Shown here: positions 50,805 through 59,697 of the stretch, piece by piece | Numbering within the stretch: position 1 is the first letter of the stretch | Layout of the letters: each line of letters begins with the position of its first letter | Source of the DNA: Geomonas limicola | GTDB lineage: Bacteria > Desulfobacterota > Desulfuromonadia > Geobacterales > Geobacteraceae | Assembly: GCF_014193675.1 (NCBI RefSeq) | Contig: NZ_BLXZ01000005.1 | Span: 248,001-312,000, forward strand | Length of the DNA stretch: 64,000 nucleotides | Reading direction: 5' to 3' | Translations under genes and position numbers: made by a program | Notes under the pieces: model-generated | What the model was told of the DNA's origin: nothing | What the model saw: the letters and a program-made list of their open reading frames with translations, nothing else | The model's database searches: none

Positions 50805-51371
50805 CTAGGTGCCGCGCTGGTTTATGGCCCGGATCAGCTTCCCCGCCAGGTCCGGGTCGAGAAGTTTCAACGCCAGGTACTCGCCCTGCGCCTTGCCCGC
50901 CTCCCCCAGGTAGAGATAGCACAGGCCCAGCTTGTAGTGCCCGTTGCTGTCCTCAGGGGTGAGTTCGAGGAGTGAGCGGTAGGCCTCGGCGGCCTCGGGG
51001 TACTGTTGCACCCGGAAGTACACCTCGGCGAGGTTCGAGTAGCCCAGGGAGAGTTTCGGCGCGAGACTCAGCGCCTTTTTCAGGTCCTTGATGGCCTGCT
51101 GGAAATCGCCGTTCAGGGCCTCCACGGTCCCCAGGTTGAGCCAGGCCGCCGCACTTTCCGGATTGATGTCCAGGCTGCGCGCGAAGGCGAGGGCGGCATC
51201 CTGGTAACGGCCGGCGCTGTTCAGCGCGAGCCCGGACAGGAACCAGTCCTCGGCATCCAGGTACTCTTCCTGGCCAAGCGGTAGGGGCTGCGGGTGCACT
51301 TCTTCGGCGATGCTCCCCGCCAGGCCTGCCAACAAAAGCACCATCAGGTGAGTGCAAGTAGAGTGCCTCAT
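50805..51371 (-). CDS. Exported TPR protein
   Basis: 188 aa from the ATG at 51371 with GAGGAGGA upstream. A signal peptide ([14 protein letters not shown]) precedes at least three tetratricopeptide repeats ([55 protein letters not shown], then two more). Likely a periplasmic scaffold; no specific partner can be inferred. It lies 19 bases before pncB on the same strand. Confidence 0.85.
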   Translation of the reverse strand: MRHSTCTHLMVLLLAGLAGSIAEEVHPQPLPLGQEEYLDAEDWFLSGLALNSAGRYQDAALAFARSLDINPESAAAWLNLGTVEALNGDFQQAIKDLKKALSLAPKLSLGYSNLAEVYFRVQQYPEAAEAYRSLLELTPEDSNGHYKLGLCYLYLGEAGKAQGEYLALKLLDPDLAGKLIRAINQRGT

Positions 51372-51530
51372 CAGGGTCCTCCTCGTCAACCGTTTAACTG
51401 TAACATGTCGAATTGCAATTTCTACGCGGTCCTTCGGTGGGTTTTTGCTGGCAGTCGCTAGAAGTTTCTGCTAGATAGGTGGGCGGCGCACGCAGGTTTG
51501 CCGCAACAAAAGTGACTAAAGAGGTGGCAT

Positions 51531-52394
51531 GTGGAACATCTTTTCATCATTGGGTTCGGTTATGTGGGGCAGCGCATCGCGACGCTTGCCAAAGAGGACG
51601 GGGTTCGGATCGATGCGTTGAACCGCAAGGGGACCAGCATGGAGGGGGGCGAGCTCAACACGGCGGACCTGGACGATCCGGCTTCGCTTGCCGGCCTGCC
51701 GGTACCAGGGGCGGGGATCATCTACCTGGCGCCGCCGCCGGGAGGGGGGAACCACGAGACGCGGATGCGCAACTTCCTCGCGTCCATCCATCCGGGGGGG
51801 GAGCCGGCGAAACTGGTCTACCTGAGCACCAGTGCCGTGTACGGAGACTGCCAGGGTGAGGTGGTCACCGAGGAGAGCCCGGCCCAGCCCCAGACCAGCC
51901 GGGGCAAACGGCGCCTGGACGGCGAAGAGCAGGCGCTTTCCTGGGGGAGGGCGCACGGGGTACCGGTGGTCGTTCTGCGCGTGGGGGCGATCTATGCCCC
52001 GGACCGCCTTCCCTTCACGCAGCTGCAAAACCAGCTGCCGGTCCTGCGCGAAGACCTCTGTCGCCCCACCAACCGGATCCACGCCGAGGACCTGGCCCGC
52101 ATCTGCCTGGCTGCCCTGGAGCGCGGCACGGACGGCGCGATCTACAACGTAAGCGATGGCCACCCCACGACCATGGCCGACTACTTCAACCGTGCCGCCG
52201 ATTTCCTGGGTCTGCCCAGGCCGCCCCAGGTAGACTGGGACGAGGCCCGGAAGATCATGACCCCCTTGATGCTGACCTACTTCTCGGAGGCGCGCATCCT
52301 CGACAACAGCCGCATGCTGCGGGAACTCGGCGTTACCCTGCGCTACCCAGACCTGGCTTCCGGCCTCAGCAAAGCGCAACCGGAGCACCGTTAA
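51531..52394 (+). CDS. NAD(P)-dependent epimerase/reductase (extended SDR, YeeZ-like)
   Basis: 287 aa, GTG start at 51531. The Rossmann motif is GFGYVGQR instead of the classical GxxGxxG, as in YeeZ-type atypical SDRs. The region YLSTSAVYGDCQGEVVTEESPAQPQTSRGKRRLDGE keeps Ser and Tyr-like positions but the active-site YxxxK is not obvious, so substrate and catalysis are uncertain. It is monocistronic. Confidence 0.8.
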   Translation: MEHLFIIGFGYVGQRIATLAKEDGVRIDALNRKGTSMEGGELNTADLDDPASLAGLPVPGAGIIYLAPPPGGGNHETRMRNFLASIHPGGEPAKLVYLSTSAVYGDCQGEVVTEESPAQPQTSRGKRRLDGEEQALSWGRAHGVPVVVLRVGAIYAPDRLPFTQLQNQLPVLREDLCRPTNRIHAEDLARICLAALERGTDGAIYNVSDGHPTTMADYFNRAADFLGLPRPPQVDWDEARKIMTPLMLTYFSEARILDNSRMLRELGVTLRYPDLASGLSKAQPEHR

Positions 52395-52399
52395 GGCGA

Positions 52400-52457
52400 G
52401 GGGGCGGGCACGGTCCATTCCCGGCAACCTGAACCCTTTTCGGGCAGGCCCGCCCCC
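52400..52457. repeat. Inverted repeat after the SDR gene
   Basis: GGGGGCGGGC (52400-52409) is perfectly complementary to 52448-52457. There is no T-tract, so termination by it is uncertain. Confidence 0.55.
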
Positions 52458-52569
52458 GAAGCTCCCCTTCCGGAGCAGTCACGATTTGCTGCCCATTTTT
52501 TGTGCAAAATGCCAATTTCGGCGGAAAATACCTCGCTGAACGAGCCTCGATAGGCTCCTTTCCACATGG

Positions 52570-52644
52570 TTATCCACAGCATTTGTGGAAGACGATCCGC
52601 TACCAGCGTGGTTTCGTCGCCACCCCCTCCATAAGTTATCCACT
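52570..52644 (+). promoter_or_regulatory. Two DnaA-box-like sites
   Basis: TTATCCACA (52570-52578) is the perfect consensus DnaA box and TTATCCACT (52636-52644) is a one-mismatch site. Two TTGACA hexamers follow at 52658-52663 and 52676-52681. No replication gene is nearby. Confidence 0.45.
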
Positions 52645-52701
52645 TTTCAGGATGTTTTTGACATGCGCCAATCTGTTGACAGTAATGAGCGGGGGAAAAC
52701 T

Positions 52702-52734
52702 AAAAAAGGTCCATGACGGGCGTCATGGACCTTT
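52702..52734 (-). terminator. Intrinsic terminator of the 6S RNA region
   Basis: On the minus strand a perfect 13-bp stem AAAGGTCCATGAC / GTCATGGACCTTT with a 4-base loop is followed by further T residues. It terminates leftward transcripts from 53.1 kb. Confidence 0.9.
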
Positions 52735-52741
52735 AGGTGGG

Positions 52742-52921
52742 ATTGGCGTTAGGAGGGCACTTTCTGCTAATCCGTCGGTGGAGTTGTTCCGGAGGGCGGG
52801 GATCCTGCTCGAAGTCGACCAGGGTTGCTGCCGGACCGGTGCTGCTCCCCTTTTTCAAGCGGTGGTGCTGGCCGCCTGGCGGATGAGAAAAGTCGCTTTC
52901 CGCGTTGCCTCTAACGCCAAT
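52742..52921 (-). ncRNA. Unrecognised structured RNA downstream of 6S RNA
   Basis: About 180 nt closed by a perfect 11-bp terminal stem: ATTGGCGTTAG at the 5' end (minus strand, 52911-52921) and CTAACGCCAAT at the 3' end (52742-52752). Inside are further GC-rich pairing possibilities but no protein frame with a ribosome-binding site. It starts 9 bases after the 6S RNA and ends just before the terminator. It does not show the conserved motifs of SRP RNA, tmRNA, RNase P RNA or a second 6S RNA. Existence as a separate RNA is inference. Confidence 0.45.
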
Positions 52922-52930
52922 TTCTTTGGT

Positions 52931-53111
52931 GCTCCGGAATACCGTACACGCTGGGTTTGGGTTTGCTGACCGCTGTCGCAATATACCCCGAGAAGGCGTT
53001 TTAGGCTTCCCCCTGCTGCGCGGGGGCCTGCTCACCACGGCTGTACCCGGGATGACATGGTTCGATAAGGTAGTCAGGGAACTCAACCGCACGCAACGAG
53101 TATTCCAGAGC
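52931..53111 (-). ncRNA. ssrS: 6S RNA
   Basis: 181 nt. The terminal helix is GCTCTGGAATAC (5' end) with GTATTCCGGAGC (3' end). The 5' side of the central bubble has GAGTTCCCTGAC, and the 3' side the hallmark GGTGAGCAGGC, a GGGGG/CCCCC hairpin, then GAAGCCTAAAACG, closely matching the core of E. coli 6S RNA. 6S RNA binds sigma-70 RNA polymerase in the main channel and lowers transcription in stationary phase. A promoter lies at 53144-53171. The usual neighbour ygfA is not present. Confidence 0.88.
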
Positions 53112-53143
53112 TTGCTTCGCAATTGCCTTGCGTTGCCAGCCCA

Positions 53144-53171
53144 AGTCTAGCAACCTCCGTTTTGCTGTCAA
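53144..53171 (-). promoter_or_regulatory. Promoter of 6S RNA
   Basis: On the minus strand TTGACA (53166-53171), 16-base spacer, TAGACT (53144-53149). Start would be about 25-30 nt before the mature 6S 5' end, so a processed leader is expected. Confidence 0.65.
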
Positions 53172-53272
53172 GCGCGCCAATTCAATTTTTTTCCTGCCGT
53201 ATCCCTTTGTTTTAGCGTAATTTTTCTGCCTCGTGGCACTCCGTTTGGCTATTCCTCAGTGACCTTCGAAAC

Positions 53273-54544
53273 TTAGAGCTGAACCAGATGCACGGCGCAG
53301 GAAATACAGGGGTCAAAACAGCGTACCAGGCGCTCGAGCGAGCCGGTCAGGAGAGCCGGTTCACTTCCGTCCAGGGCTTGAGCCAGCGCCCAGAGATTTT
53401 CCTCCAGTGCCAGGTGGTTCAACGAGGTCGGGGTGATCACGTCGGCGGCCGTGCAGCTACCCGAGGCGTCGAAGCTGTAGCTGTGGATCAGGACGCCCCG
53501 GGGCGCTTCGTAGGCGGCGGTTCCGCTTCCCGCCGCGGGGGTAAGATGGGGCGGCCTCCCGGTGTCTGCCGGGTCGTGCTCTAAAAGTTCCTCGACGAGC
53601 AGACGGGCGGCCAGTGCGGAGCGGCAGAGTTCGATGGCCTGGGCCAGCGCGTTGGCCCGGATGTCCTGTCCCTGAACCTCGACGAGCGCCTCCCGTAACG
53701 GTTCCTCCCCGGGGAGCGCCGCTTGGGAGAGATTCAGGCGGGCCAGTGCCCCCACGGTCGGGACCATCCCGGCCACCCGGGCGCTTTTCGCGTGGGAGTG
53801 TGGGACGGTCCACTCCGAGACCACTTCCCGGTAGCGACTGACCGGCATTCCCGGCAGGGCGTCCAGCTGGAACTCTTCCCCGGTGAAGCTGTGGGGGGCG
53901 GTGGCAAGGGCCAGATAGTGCGGCGTCGGCAGGGGAGGGAAGGGGAGGCTGCGCCGGAACAGCTGGAGGGCCTGGAGGCAGCTTGGCAGGATTTCCTCGA
54001 TCCCATCCGCCAGCCGCTGCAGGGTGTCCCGCGAGGTCCGCCGTCCCAGCCCGCCCAGGGTGATGTTCACCGGGTGGATCAACCTGCCGCCCAACTCCTC
54101 CTGGATCAGGTTCCCTACCTGTTTCAGCTTGAGGCCGGTCTTGAGAAGATCCGGTGCCTCTCGTGCCAGGTCGGCCACCCCCTTCACCTCCAAAAGGTCG
54201 GGAAGCAGCAGGCAGTAAAGGTGCAAGGCATGGCTTTGCAGCTGCCCGCCGTGCAGGATGAGTTCCCTGGTGAGTTGCGTGGTCCGCGAAACCGTGAGCT
54301 TAAAGGCATCTTCCACCGCACGAAGTGCAGCCACCTTGTGGACGGTCGAGCAGAGCGAGCAGATGCGGCAGACGATCTCGGGAACCTCCGCGTAACTGCG
54401 ACCCCGGAGCAGAGCCTCGAAGAGCCGGGGCGACTCCGTCAGGCAGAGCTCCACCCGTTCGGCGCGTCCCCCCTCAAGGTACACCTTGACACTCCCGTGC
54501 CCCTCCACCCGGCTGAGCGGGTTCACCTCAACGACGCTGCCCAT
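53273..54544 (-). CDS. hydA: NiFe hydrogenase large (catalytic) subunit, group 3b-like
   Basis: 423 aa. N-terminal NPLSRVEGHGSVKVYL, L1 motif RICSLCSTVHKVAALRAVE and C-terminal L2 motif DPCISCAVH supply the four cysteines of the NiFe site. Only four residues (LVQL) follow the last His; such a short tail is typical of this class and is usually cut by a maturation protease. The ATG overlaps the small-subunit gene by 17 bases. Last gene of hydBGDA. No hyp or protease gene is in the window. Confidence 0.93.
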   Translation of the reverse strand: MGSVVEVNPLSRVEGHGSVKVYLEGGRAERVELCLTESPRLFEALLRGRSYAEVPEIVCRICSLCSTVHKVAALRAVEDAFKLTVSRTTQLTRELILHGGQLQSHALHLYCLLLPDLLEVKGVADLAREAPDLLKTGLKLKQVGNLIQEELGGRLIHPVNITLGGLGRRTSRDTLQRLADGIEEILPSCLQALQLFRRSLPFPPLPTPHYLALATAPHSFTGEEFQLDALPGMPVSRYREVVSEWTVPHSHAKSARVAGMVPTVGALARLNLSQAALPGEEPLREALVEVQGQDIRANALAQAIELCRSALAARLLVEELLEHDPADTGRPPHLTPAAGSGTAAYEAPRGVLIHSYSFDASGSCTAADVITPTSLNHLALEENLWALAQALDGSEPALLTGSLERLVRCFDPCISCAVHLVQL

Positions 54545-55286
54545 AATCCCACTCCACGGTGAAACGGCTCATCCGGCGCTCGATCTCTTCCCTGGAAAAA
54601 CCGCGCTCCAGCAAGAGTTCCAGCTCCTGGGCCACGTTTGCCTCAGCGACCGGCCCGCGACACCCCTCGCAGGGGATTCCGGTAGCCGGGCAGCGGGCGT
54701 TGCATCCCGCCTGGATGACGGGCCCCAGGCAGAGCTGGTTTCTTTCCAGAAGCAGGCAGAGGGTTTCGCGGCTGCGGCACTCGAGGCAGACCGGGTAATG
54801 CGGGAAGGCGGGGAGGGTGCCGGCGAGCACGGCTCCCAGAAGCTGCAGAAGTTCGCCTTTCTCGGGGGGGCAGCCGGTGATGCCGGCGTCGACGCTGACG
54901 AAGTTTTTGAACGGGGCTGGGGGGAAGCTTTCCGGCCGGGACTCTCCATTTCCGTAGACCGCCTCGAGCAGCTTGGGGCGCGGGGTCGTGCGGTTGTGCT
55001 GGGCGGCGATCCCACCGAAAAGGGCACAGGTGCCGAAGGCGACCAGGAGGCGGCTTGCGTTTCTGAAGTGGAAGAGGGTGGCCAAGTCCCCGGGCGTGGA
55101 AACCGCTCCTTCCACGAGCGCCAGGTCGTAGCGCGCCTGCCGGTCCGGGTCGCTCTGCCCCATCGGGAAATAGGCGACCTGGAACCGCTCCAGGATCTCC
55201 TGTAGTTCCCCCTCGCAGTTAAGCAGGGTGAGCTGGCACCCCGAGCAGGCGGTGAGCCCGGCAATGGCAAGGCTCGGCTTGTTCAT
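54528..55286 (-). CDS. hydD: NiFe hydrogenase small (delta) subunit
   Basis: 252 aa. The start AIAGLTACSGCQLTLLNCE and later GTCALFGGIAAQ, GCPPEK bind the proximal FeS cluster; the C-terminal cysteines (QAGCNARCPATGIPCEGCRGP) bind the medial and distal clusters. It passes electrons between HydA and the HydBG module. No Tat signal, so cytoplasmic. It overlaps both neighbours. Confidence 0.93.
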   Translation of the reverse strand: MNKPSLAIAGLTACSGCQLTLLNCEGELQEILERFQVAYFPMGQSDPDRQARYDLALVEGAVSTPGDLATLFHFRNASRLLVAFGTCALFGGIAAQHNRTTPRPKLLEAVYGNGESRPESFPPAPFKNFVSVDAGITGCPPEKGELLQLLGAVLAGTLPAFPHYPVCLECRSRETLCLLLERNQLCLGPVIQAGCNARCPATGIPCEGCRGPVAEANVAQELELLLERGFSREEIERRMSRFTVEWDYGQRR

Positions 55287-56134
55287 AACGCCTCCGGGAT
55301 GCCGGCGAGCTCGCTTAGGCGAAAGACCGGGCCGTCGGTGCAGCAGAGCTTGGTCCCGATGGCGCAGTGGCAGCAGCGCCCGATGCCGCAGCGCATCCTG
55401 CGCTCCAGGCTCAAAAGCACCCGGTCGGGGGCGACACCTGCTGCGGTCAACTCCCCGATCAGGCAGCGGTAGAGCGGGGGAGGGCCGCAGACCGCGGTAT
55501 AGCTTTGACCCGCGTCGAAACGAAACCCCTTGAGGAGGTCGGGGAGCAGTCCCACCGCGCAGGCGTACTCGCCAGCCGCCTGCTCGGGCGCGAAGTCGAC
55601 GGTGAGGTAGAGCCTCAGCCCGTGCGCTGCCGCAAGCCCGACCAGTTCCTCGCGAAACAGCATGAGCGCCGGCTCCCGCGCCCCGTACATGAGGGTCACC
55701 TCGCCGTAGCGCTCCCGGTTGCGCACCAGGTGCAGCAGGAGCGAGCGCAGCGGGGCGATCCCCAGTCCACCGGCCAGGAGCACCACCGGACAGCCGGTCA
55801 TCTCCTCCACGGGAAAGCCGGTGCCGAAGGGCCCCCGCAGGCCGAGCGGCTGACCGGGACGCGCCTGGTGCAGCAGGGTGGTCACCTGCCCGACGCGGCG
55901 CACGCAGAGTTCGAGGGTACCATCAGCGCCGGGGAGATCAGCGGGAGAAATGGGGACTTCGCCCGCACCCGGGACGGAGAGTTGCATGAACTGCCCCGGC
56001 AGGAACCCGGATAAGGCGCTACGCGCAGCCGGCTCGGGGGCCACCCGGAACAGCGCCGTGTCCGGCGAGAGCTCCCGGCGCTCCACGAGCGTCGCCGCGA
56101 ACGGGAGGTAGGGCTCAAGCGCTTGGGCCGTCAT
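55283..56134 (-). CDS. hydG: Hydrogenase diaphorase (gamma) subunit, FAD/NAD(P)-binding
   Basis: 283 aa from the ATG at 56134, which overlaps the hydB stop by four bases; the longer frame is rejected. FAD site about 40-105 (LPGQFMQLSVPG), NAD(P) domain with VVLLAGGLGIAPLRSLLLHL, and a C-terminal 2Fe-2S motif MRCGIGRCCHCAIGTKLCCTDGPVF. This is the ferredoxin-NADP-reductase-like subunit of sulfhydrogenase-type enzymes that links H2 to NAD(P)H. Confidence 0.93.
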   Translation of the reverse strand: MTAQALEPYLPFAATLVERRELSPDTALFRVAPEPAARSALSGFLPGQFMQLSVPGAGEVPISPADLPGADGTLELCVRRVGQVTTLLHQARPGQPLGLRGPFGTGFPVEEMTGCPVVLLAGGLGIAPLRSLLLHLVRNRERYGEVTLMYGAREPALMLFREELVGLAAAHGLRLYLTVDFAPEQAAGEYACAVGLLPDLLKGFRFDAGQSYTAVCGPPPLYRCLIGELTAAGVAPDRVLLSLERRMRCGIGRCCHCAIGTKLCCTDGPVFRLSELAGIPEAL

Positions 56135-57105
56135 GGCTGCTCCGTTTCGCCCCTGGGCATCGCGACCAGTTCGCGCAGGTCGATGTCCACCGGGCAGAGC
56201 TCTTTGCAACGGCCGCACCCCACGCAGGAGGATCTCCCCTCCAGGGGCGAGAAGCCGCAGTACTTGTGCAGGAACCGGTATCTCAGGCGATCCAGTCGGG
56301 TGGGGCGGAAGTTCCCTCCGGCGACGGCGCCGTGGCTTGGAAAGAGGCAGTTATCCCACTCTCTTACCCGGGAGCCGTCCCCGGATAATCCCGGAGTCTC
56401 CCGGACGTCGAAGCAGTAGCAGGTGGGGCAGCAGGCCGAACAGGCGCCGCAGCCGACACACCTGCGGGCGAACTCATCCCAGAGCGGGTCACGGGAATAG
56501 GCCCGTGCGGGGTCTTGGGCGGGGATCAGGCAGGAAGGGGCTCTGCCCGAGGGGGCGGCATCCGCCTCCTGCAAAAGTTCAGACGCGGCCCCGAGCATCG
56601 CCGCACCGGCCGCAGTCCCGGCATGTACCCGGAAGCCTCCCTCGCGTGCCTCCAGGAACAGGTCGCAGCGTGCCGAGCCTTGCGGTTCGCTGCAGAAACA
56701 GTACTCGTCGGGGGTGCAGGAGATGCCGACCAGAAGGAGTTTCGCGCGCCGTTCGGCGTACCTGGGATCCCGCGGTTCGCTCAGAAAGACCAGGTCCAGG
56801 TAGGCGATCGCCTCCAGGTCGCAGGCGTGCACGCCGAAAAGCACGGTGGCAGGGCTCGTGCCGTCAGGAAAGCGGTAGTGCCCCTCGCGGTATTCGAGGA
56901 AGGTGTCGCGAAACGGGAAGAGGTACTTCTTGGGAGGGATCTGGGTGCGTCGATAGCCGAGGTCGATCTCATCCAGCGAGCGCACCGGTGCAAAGAGCGA
57001 GACGCCGCTCTCGGACCAGGTCGGGGCGTGCAGGGTGCCGAAGCCACCGAGGGTGTCGAGAAACTGCTGCAAACTCTCCTGTGCCAGATACGCGCTGTTC
57101 TCCAT
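56131..57105 (-). CDS. hydB: Hydrogenase FeS (beta) subunit
   Basis: 324 aa from the ATG at 57105, which has GGAG six bases upstream and lies about 16 bases after the predicted transcription start; the frame extends upstream to 57249 but would start before the promoter. Two ferredoxin-type 4Fe-4S motifs, RCVGCGACSACCPTCYCFD and CVGCGRCKELCPVDID, plus an N-terminal domain shared with anaerobic sulfite reductase subunit A. First gene of hydBGDA. Confidence 0.93.
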   Translation of the reverse strand: MENSAYLAQESLQQFLDTLGGFGTLHAPTWSESGVSLFAPVRSLDEIDLGYRRTQIPPKKYLFPFRDTFLEYREGHYRFPDGTSPATVLFGVHACDLEAIAYLDLVFLSEPRDPRYAERRAKLLLVGISCTPDEYCFCSEPQGSARCDLFLEAREGGFRVHAGTAAGAAMLGAASELLQEADAAPSGRAPSCLIPAQDPARAYSRDPLWDEFARRCVGCGACSACCPTCYCFDVRETPGLSGDGSRVREWDNCLFPSHGAVAGGNFRPTRLDRLRYRFLHKYCGFSPLEGRSSCVGCGRCKELCPVDIDLRELVAMPRGETEQP

Positions 57106-57406
57106 GAGCATCTCCTGGGCCGATTGTAGTATACCTGTCGCGCCTGGGTTGGCAACAGCAGCACCAGTGAGCAACGTCGGATGGATCTGGCCCGGTCTCA
57201 GGTAATACCCGGGCTTAAGTCGCGGCGTTTGACTTGATGTGGGCAACATGTTACTTAAGAAGAAGCGGCTGAGGAAAAGTCATTAACCTTCCAGGTTCGG
57301 ATCTTGTCCCAGCGCGGCAACCGGTGCACAGTTCCCGGAACGATTGTGGCCGCCCCTTGTGCCATTGGTTCGTCGCTTGCCACCCATAACCTCGAGAACC
57401 TGATCC
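57106..57406. other. Divergent region between hydrogenase and exopolysaccharide genes
   Basis: 301 bp. Apart from the hydrogenase promoter, nothing definite was seen; the upstream sequence of the phosphatase gene holds TTCCCGGAA and no strong hexamer pair or ribosome-binding site. Confidence 0.5.
57128..57155 (-). promoter_or_regulatory. Sigma-70-like promoter of the hydrogenase operon
   Basis: TTGCCA (57150-57155 on the minus strand), 16-base spacer, TATACT (57128-57133); five of six matches in each box. Confidence 0.7.
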
Positions 57407-58180
57407 ATGGATACCTGCTTCGTAGATTTTCACAGCCACCTGGTTCCCGGAATCGACGACGGTGCCGTCGACAGCATCGACTCGCTCGAGATGGCACGCA
57501 CCCTGGCGAGTTACGGCTTCGGTACGGTGCACTGTACGCCGCACCTCATCACCGGCGGCTTCGAAAACCGGCCCGACGGGGTGCGCAGCGGCGTGGCTGC
57601 CCTGCAGGAGGAGATCTCCGACGCCGGCATCCCGGTTCGCCTGGTGGCCGGGACGGAGCACTACTTCGACGAATACCTGTTGGACCTGGTTCCCGCCGCC
57701 TTAACCGTCGGGGGCTCGCGCTACCTCTTGGTCGAGATCCCGTTCAGGGCCCCGGGCGACCTGGTGCCGGCCATGGTAGTGCAACTGCGCAGGCAGGGGG
57801 TGCTGCCGCTCTTCGCCCATCCCGAGCGCTGCGCAGCCTTCGCTCCTCCCCGCCAGGACGCCGGTCTCTTCGGTGCCCTGGGCTCCGTTTTCGGGATGCG
57901 CAAGGAAACGAGCCTGGAGGGATCCCTGGTCCTGGATCTCAAGCAGTCAGGATGCAAGTTCCAGGGTAACATCGGGAGTTTTGCGGGAGTGTACGGCGCC
58001 GTGGTGCGCCAGAGATCCATCATCCTTTTGAAAAACGGCATCTACTCCTGCCTGGGAAGCGATGCCCACACCTCGCAGGGGCTTGCGGCCATCCTGGAGA
58101 GCGGGCTCGACACCGTGAGGGCAACCGTCGGCGAAACCGCCGCCCGCCAGCTCCTGACCGGTGAACTGGTGTACGACTGA
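57407..58180 (+). CDS. CpsB/YwqE-type tyrosine-protein phosphatase (PHP fold)
   Basis: 257 aa. The PHP metal-site motifs [17 protein letters not shown] at the N-terminus, HCTPHL, AHPERC and GSDAHTSQG at the end are complete. The family dephosphorylates bacterial tyrosine kinases of the capsule/exopolysaccharide system and uses Mn. It heads the module whose last gene is a Wzc-type tyrosine autokinase, so the pair probably controls polymer length. ATG at 57407 has only a weak ribosome-binding site. Confidence 0.92.
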   Translation: MDTCFVDFHSHLVPGIDDGAVDSIDSLEMARTLASYGFGTVHCTPHLITGGFENRPDGVRSGVAALQEEISDAGIPVRLVAGTEHYFDEYLLDLVPAALTVGGSRYLLVEIPFRAPGDLVPAMVVQLRRQGVLPLFAHPERCAAFAPPRQDAGLFGALGSVFGMRKETSLEGSLVLDLKQSGCKFQGNIGSFAGVYGAVVRQRSIILLKNGIYSCLGSDAHTSQGLAAILESGLDTVRATVGETAARQLLTGELVYD

Positions 58181-58443
58181 CGCGTTGCGGCCGAACCCGA
58201 GTTCGCTCTGAAAGAGCGGGAGCAGAGGAGATTAGCCTCGCTCGCTCCCCTGCTCCGTGTCGGGAACGAGATCAGCTAGCCATCAAGGTCCGGAGCGTTT
58301 CTGTCGGGGCGAATGATGATTCACCCCTACCCACGTTATCCCCGAAATTCCCGAAAGATCCTTTGAAAAACGGGGGCAGGGGGGATTCGTTTTCCGCTGG
58401 TGGATCGGCTCGACAAGAACTTACCTACGACAGGAGGAAAGGC
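58181..58443. other. Intergenic region with hairpin and repeat remnant
   Basis: 263 bp. GGAGCAG-type arms around 58218-58256 can pair imperfectly. The stretch at 58367-58388 (ACGGGGGCAGGGGGGATTCG) resembles the right half of the palindrome at 63.6 kb. No gene. Confidence 0.4.
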
Positions 58444-59469
58444 GTGACAGCATACGAAGATCTCAAGCGGCAGCTGAGAGCGGAACCGCGCTGCTGGCTG
58501 GTAACCGGGGTGGCGGGCTTCATCGGGTCAAACCTTCTCGAGCACCTGTTGCGCCTGGACCAGCGGGTCGTGGGGCTGGATAACTTCTCTACCGGCAGTC
58601 GCGCGAACCTCGACGAGGTACGTATCCTGGTGGGCGAGGACGTCTGGTCCCGCTTCCGGTTCATCGAAGGGGACATCAGGGATCCGGCTGCCTGCGCCGC
58701 AGCCTCTCAAGGGGCCGACTACGTGCTGCACCAGGCGGCCCTGGGGTCGGTGCCGCGCTCCATCGACAACCCGTACAACACTAACGATAACAACGTCACC
58801 GGCACGCTCAACATGATGCTGGCGGCCCGCGACGCCAAGGTGCGCCGCTTCGTCTACGCCTCGAGCTCCGCGGTGTACGGCGATCACCCGGCGCTCCCCA
58901 AGGTCGAGGAGCACATCGGGCGTTCGCTCTCCCCCTACGCCGTCTCCAAGCACGTCTGCGAACTCTACGCGCACCAGGTTGCCAGCCACTACGGCCTCGA
59001 GTGCGTCGGGCTGCGCTACTTCAACGTCTTCGGGCCCCGCCAGGACCCCGACGGCCCCTACGCCGCGGTGATCCCCAAGTGGGTGGCCGCCATGATCGCG
59101 GGGGAACCGGTCTACATAAACGGCACCGGCGAGACCAGCCGCGATTTCTGTTTCGTGGAAAACGTGGTGCAGGTGAACCTCCTGGCGGCGACCGGCCAGA
59201 ACCCGGATGCCGTGAACCGTGCCTACAACGTCGCCCTCAACGACCGGACCAGCCTGACCCAGCTCTTTGAGCTGTTGCGCAGCCGCCTCGCTTCCCATTA
59301 CCCGCACCTTGAGCAGTTTGCCCCGATCTACCGGAACTTCCGGGCCGGCGACGTCATGCACTCGCAGGCCGATATCGACAAGGCGTGCACGCTCCTTGGC
59401 TACTGCCCCACCCACACTATCGGCCAGGGACTGGATGTCGCGCTCGACTGGTACCGCAAACTCCGTTAA
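58444..59469 (+). CDS. UDP-sugar 4-epimerase (WbpP/TviC-like extended SDR)
   Basis: 341 aa from the GTG at 58444 (AGGAGG upstream; the longer frame from 58363 is rejected). Rossmann motif [15 protein letters not shown], catalytic SSAVYGD Ser and YAVSK Tyr-Lys, and [20 protein letters not shown]. This is closest in pattern to UDP-N-acetylglucosamine/galactosamine 4-epimerases. It likely supplies a building block for the exopolysaccharide. The exact sugar is inferred. Confidence 0.9.
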   Translation: MTAYEDLKRQLRAEPRCWLVTGVAGFIGSNLLEHLLRLDQRVVGLDNFSTGSRANLDEVRILVGEDVWSRFRFIEGDIRDPAACAAASQGADYVLHQAALGSVPRSIDNPYNTNDNNVTGTLNMMLAARDAKVRRFVYASSSAVYGDHPALPKVEEHIGRSLSPYAVSKHVCELYAHQVASHYGLECVGLRYFNVFGPRQDPDGPYAAVIPKWVAAMIAGEPVYINGTGETSRDFCFVENVVQVNLLAATGQNPDAVNRAYNVALNDRTSLTQLFELLRSRLASHYPHLEQFAPIYRNFRAGDVMHSQADIDKACTLLGYCPTHTIGQGLDVALDWYRKLR

Positions 59470-59576
59470 TCGGGCAAAATATTGTAGGAATTCTGGCAGG
59501 TTGTGTCAGCGCCTGTGAGGATGTTGCCTTTCTGGATCCTGAACAAGACGAGACGCCAACTGTCAACGCCGTGAAT

Positions 59577-59610
59577 GAGCCCGACAAAAACCCTGTCGGG
59601 CTCTTTATTT
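59577..59610 (+). terminator. Intrinsic terminator after the epimerase gene
   Basis: Perfect 10-bp stem GAGCCCGACA / TGTCGGGCTC followed by TTTATTT. Confidence 0.88.
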
Positions 59611-59697
59611 ACGTAGATCGGAGTGAAGCATCTCTGTCACTACTACGTTGTCTTATAGTGGTGTTAATGTTGGTTAAGATTAAAATAGTGGTAAATC

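Noticed and set aside
52570..52644. Chromosomal replication origin
   Set aside because: Only two DnaA boxes, no dnaA, dnaN, gidA or parA gene and no AT-rich unwinding element.
52742..52921. SRP RNA, tmRNA or RNase P RNA
   Set aside because: The diagnostic SRP apical-loop sequence, the tmRNA tRNA-like ends and the RNase P cores were looked for and not found on either strand.
52502..52969. 155-codon plus-strand frame over DnaA boxes and the terminator
   Set aside because: It reads through the terminator hairpin and the 6S 3' end; the composition does not look like a protein.
52733..53122. 129-codon minus-strand frame across the 6S RNA region
   Set aside because: It covers the 6S RNA and the following structured region, ends inside the terminator stem and has no ribosome-binding site.
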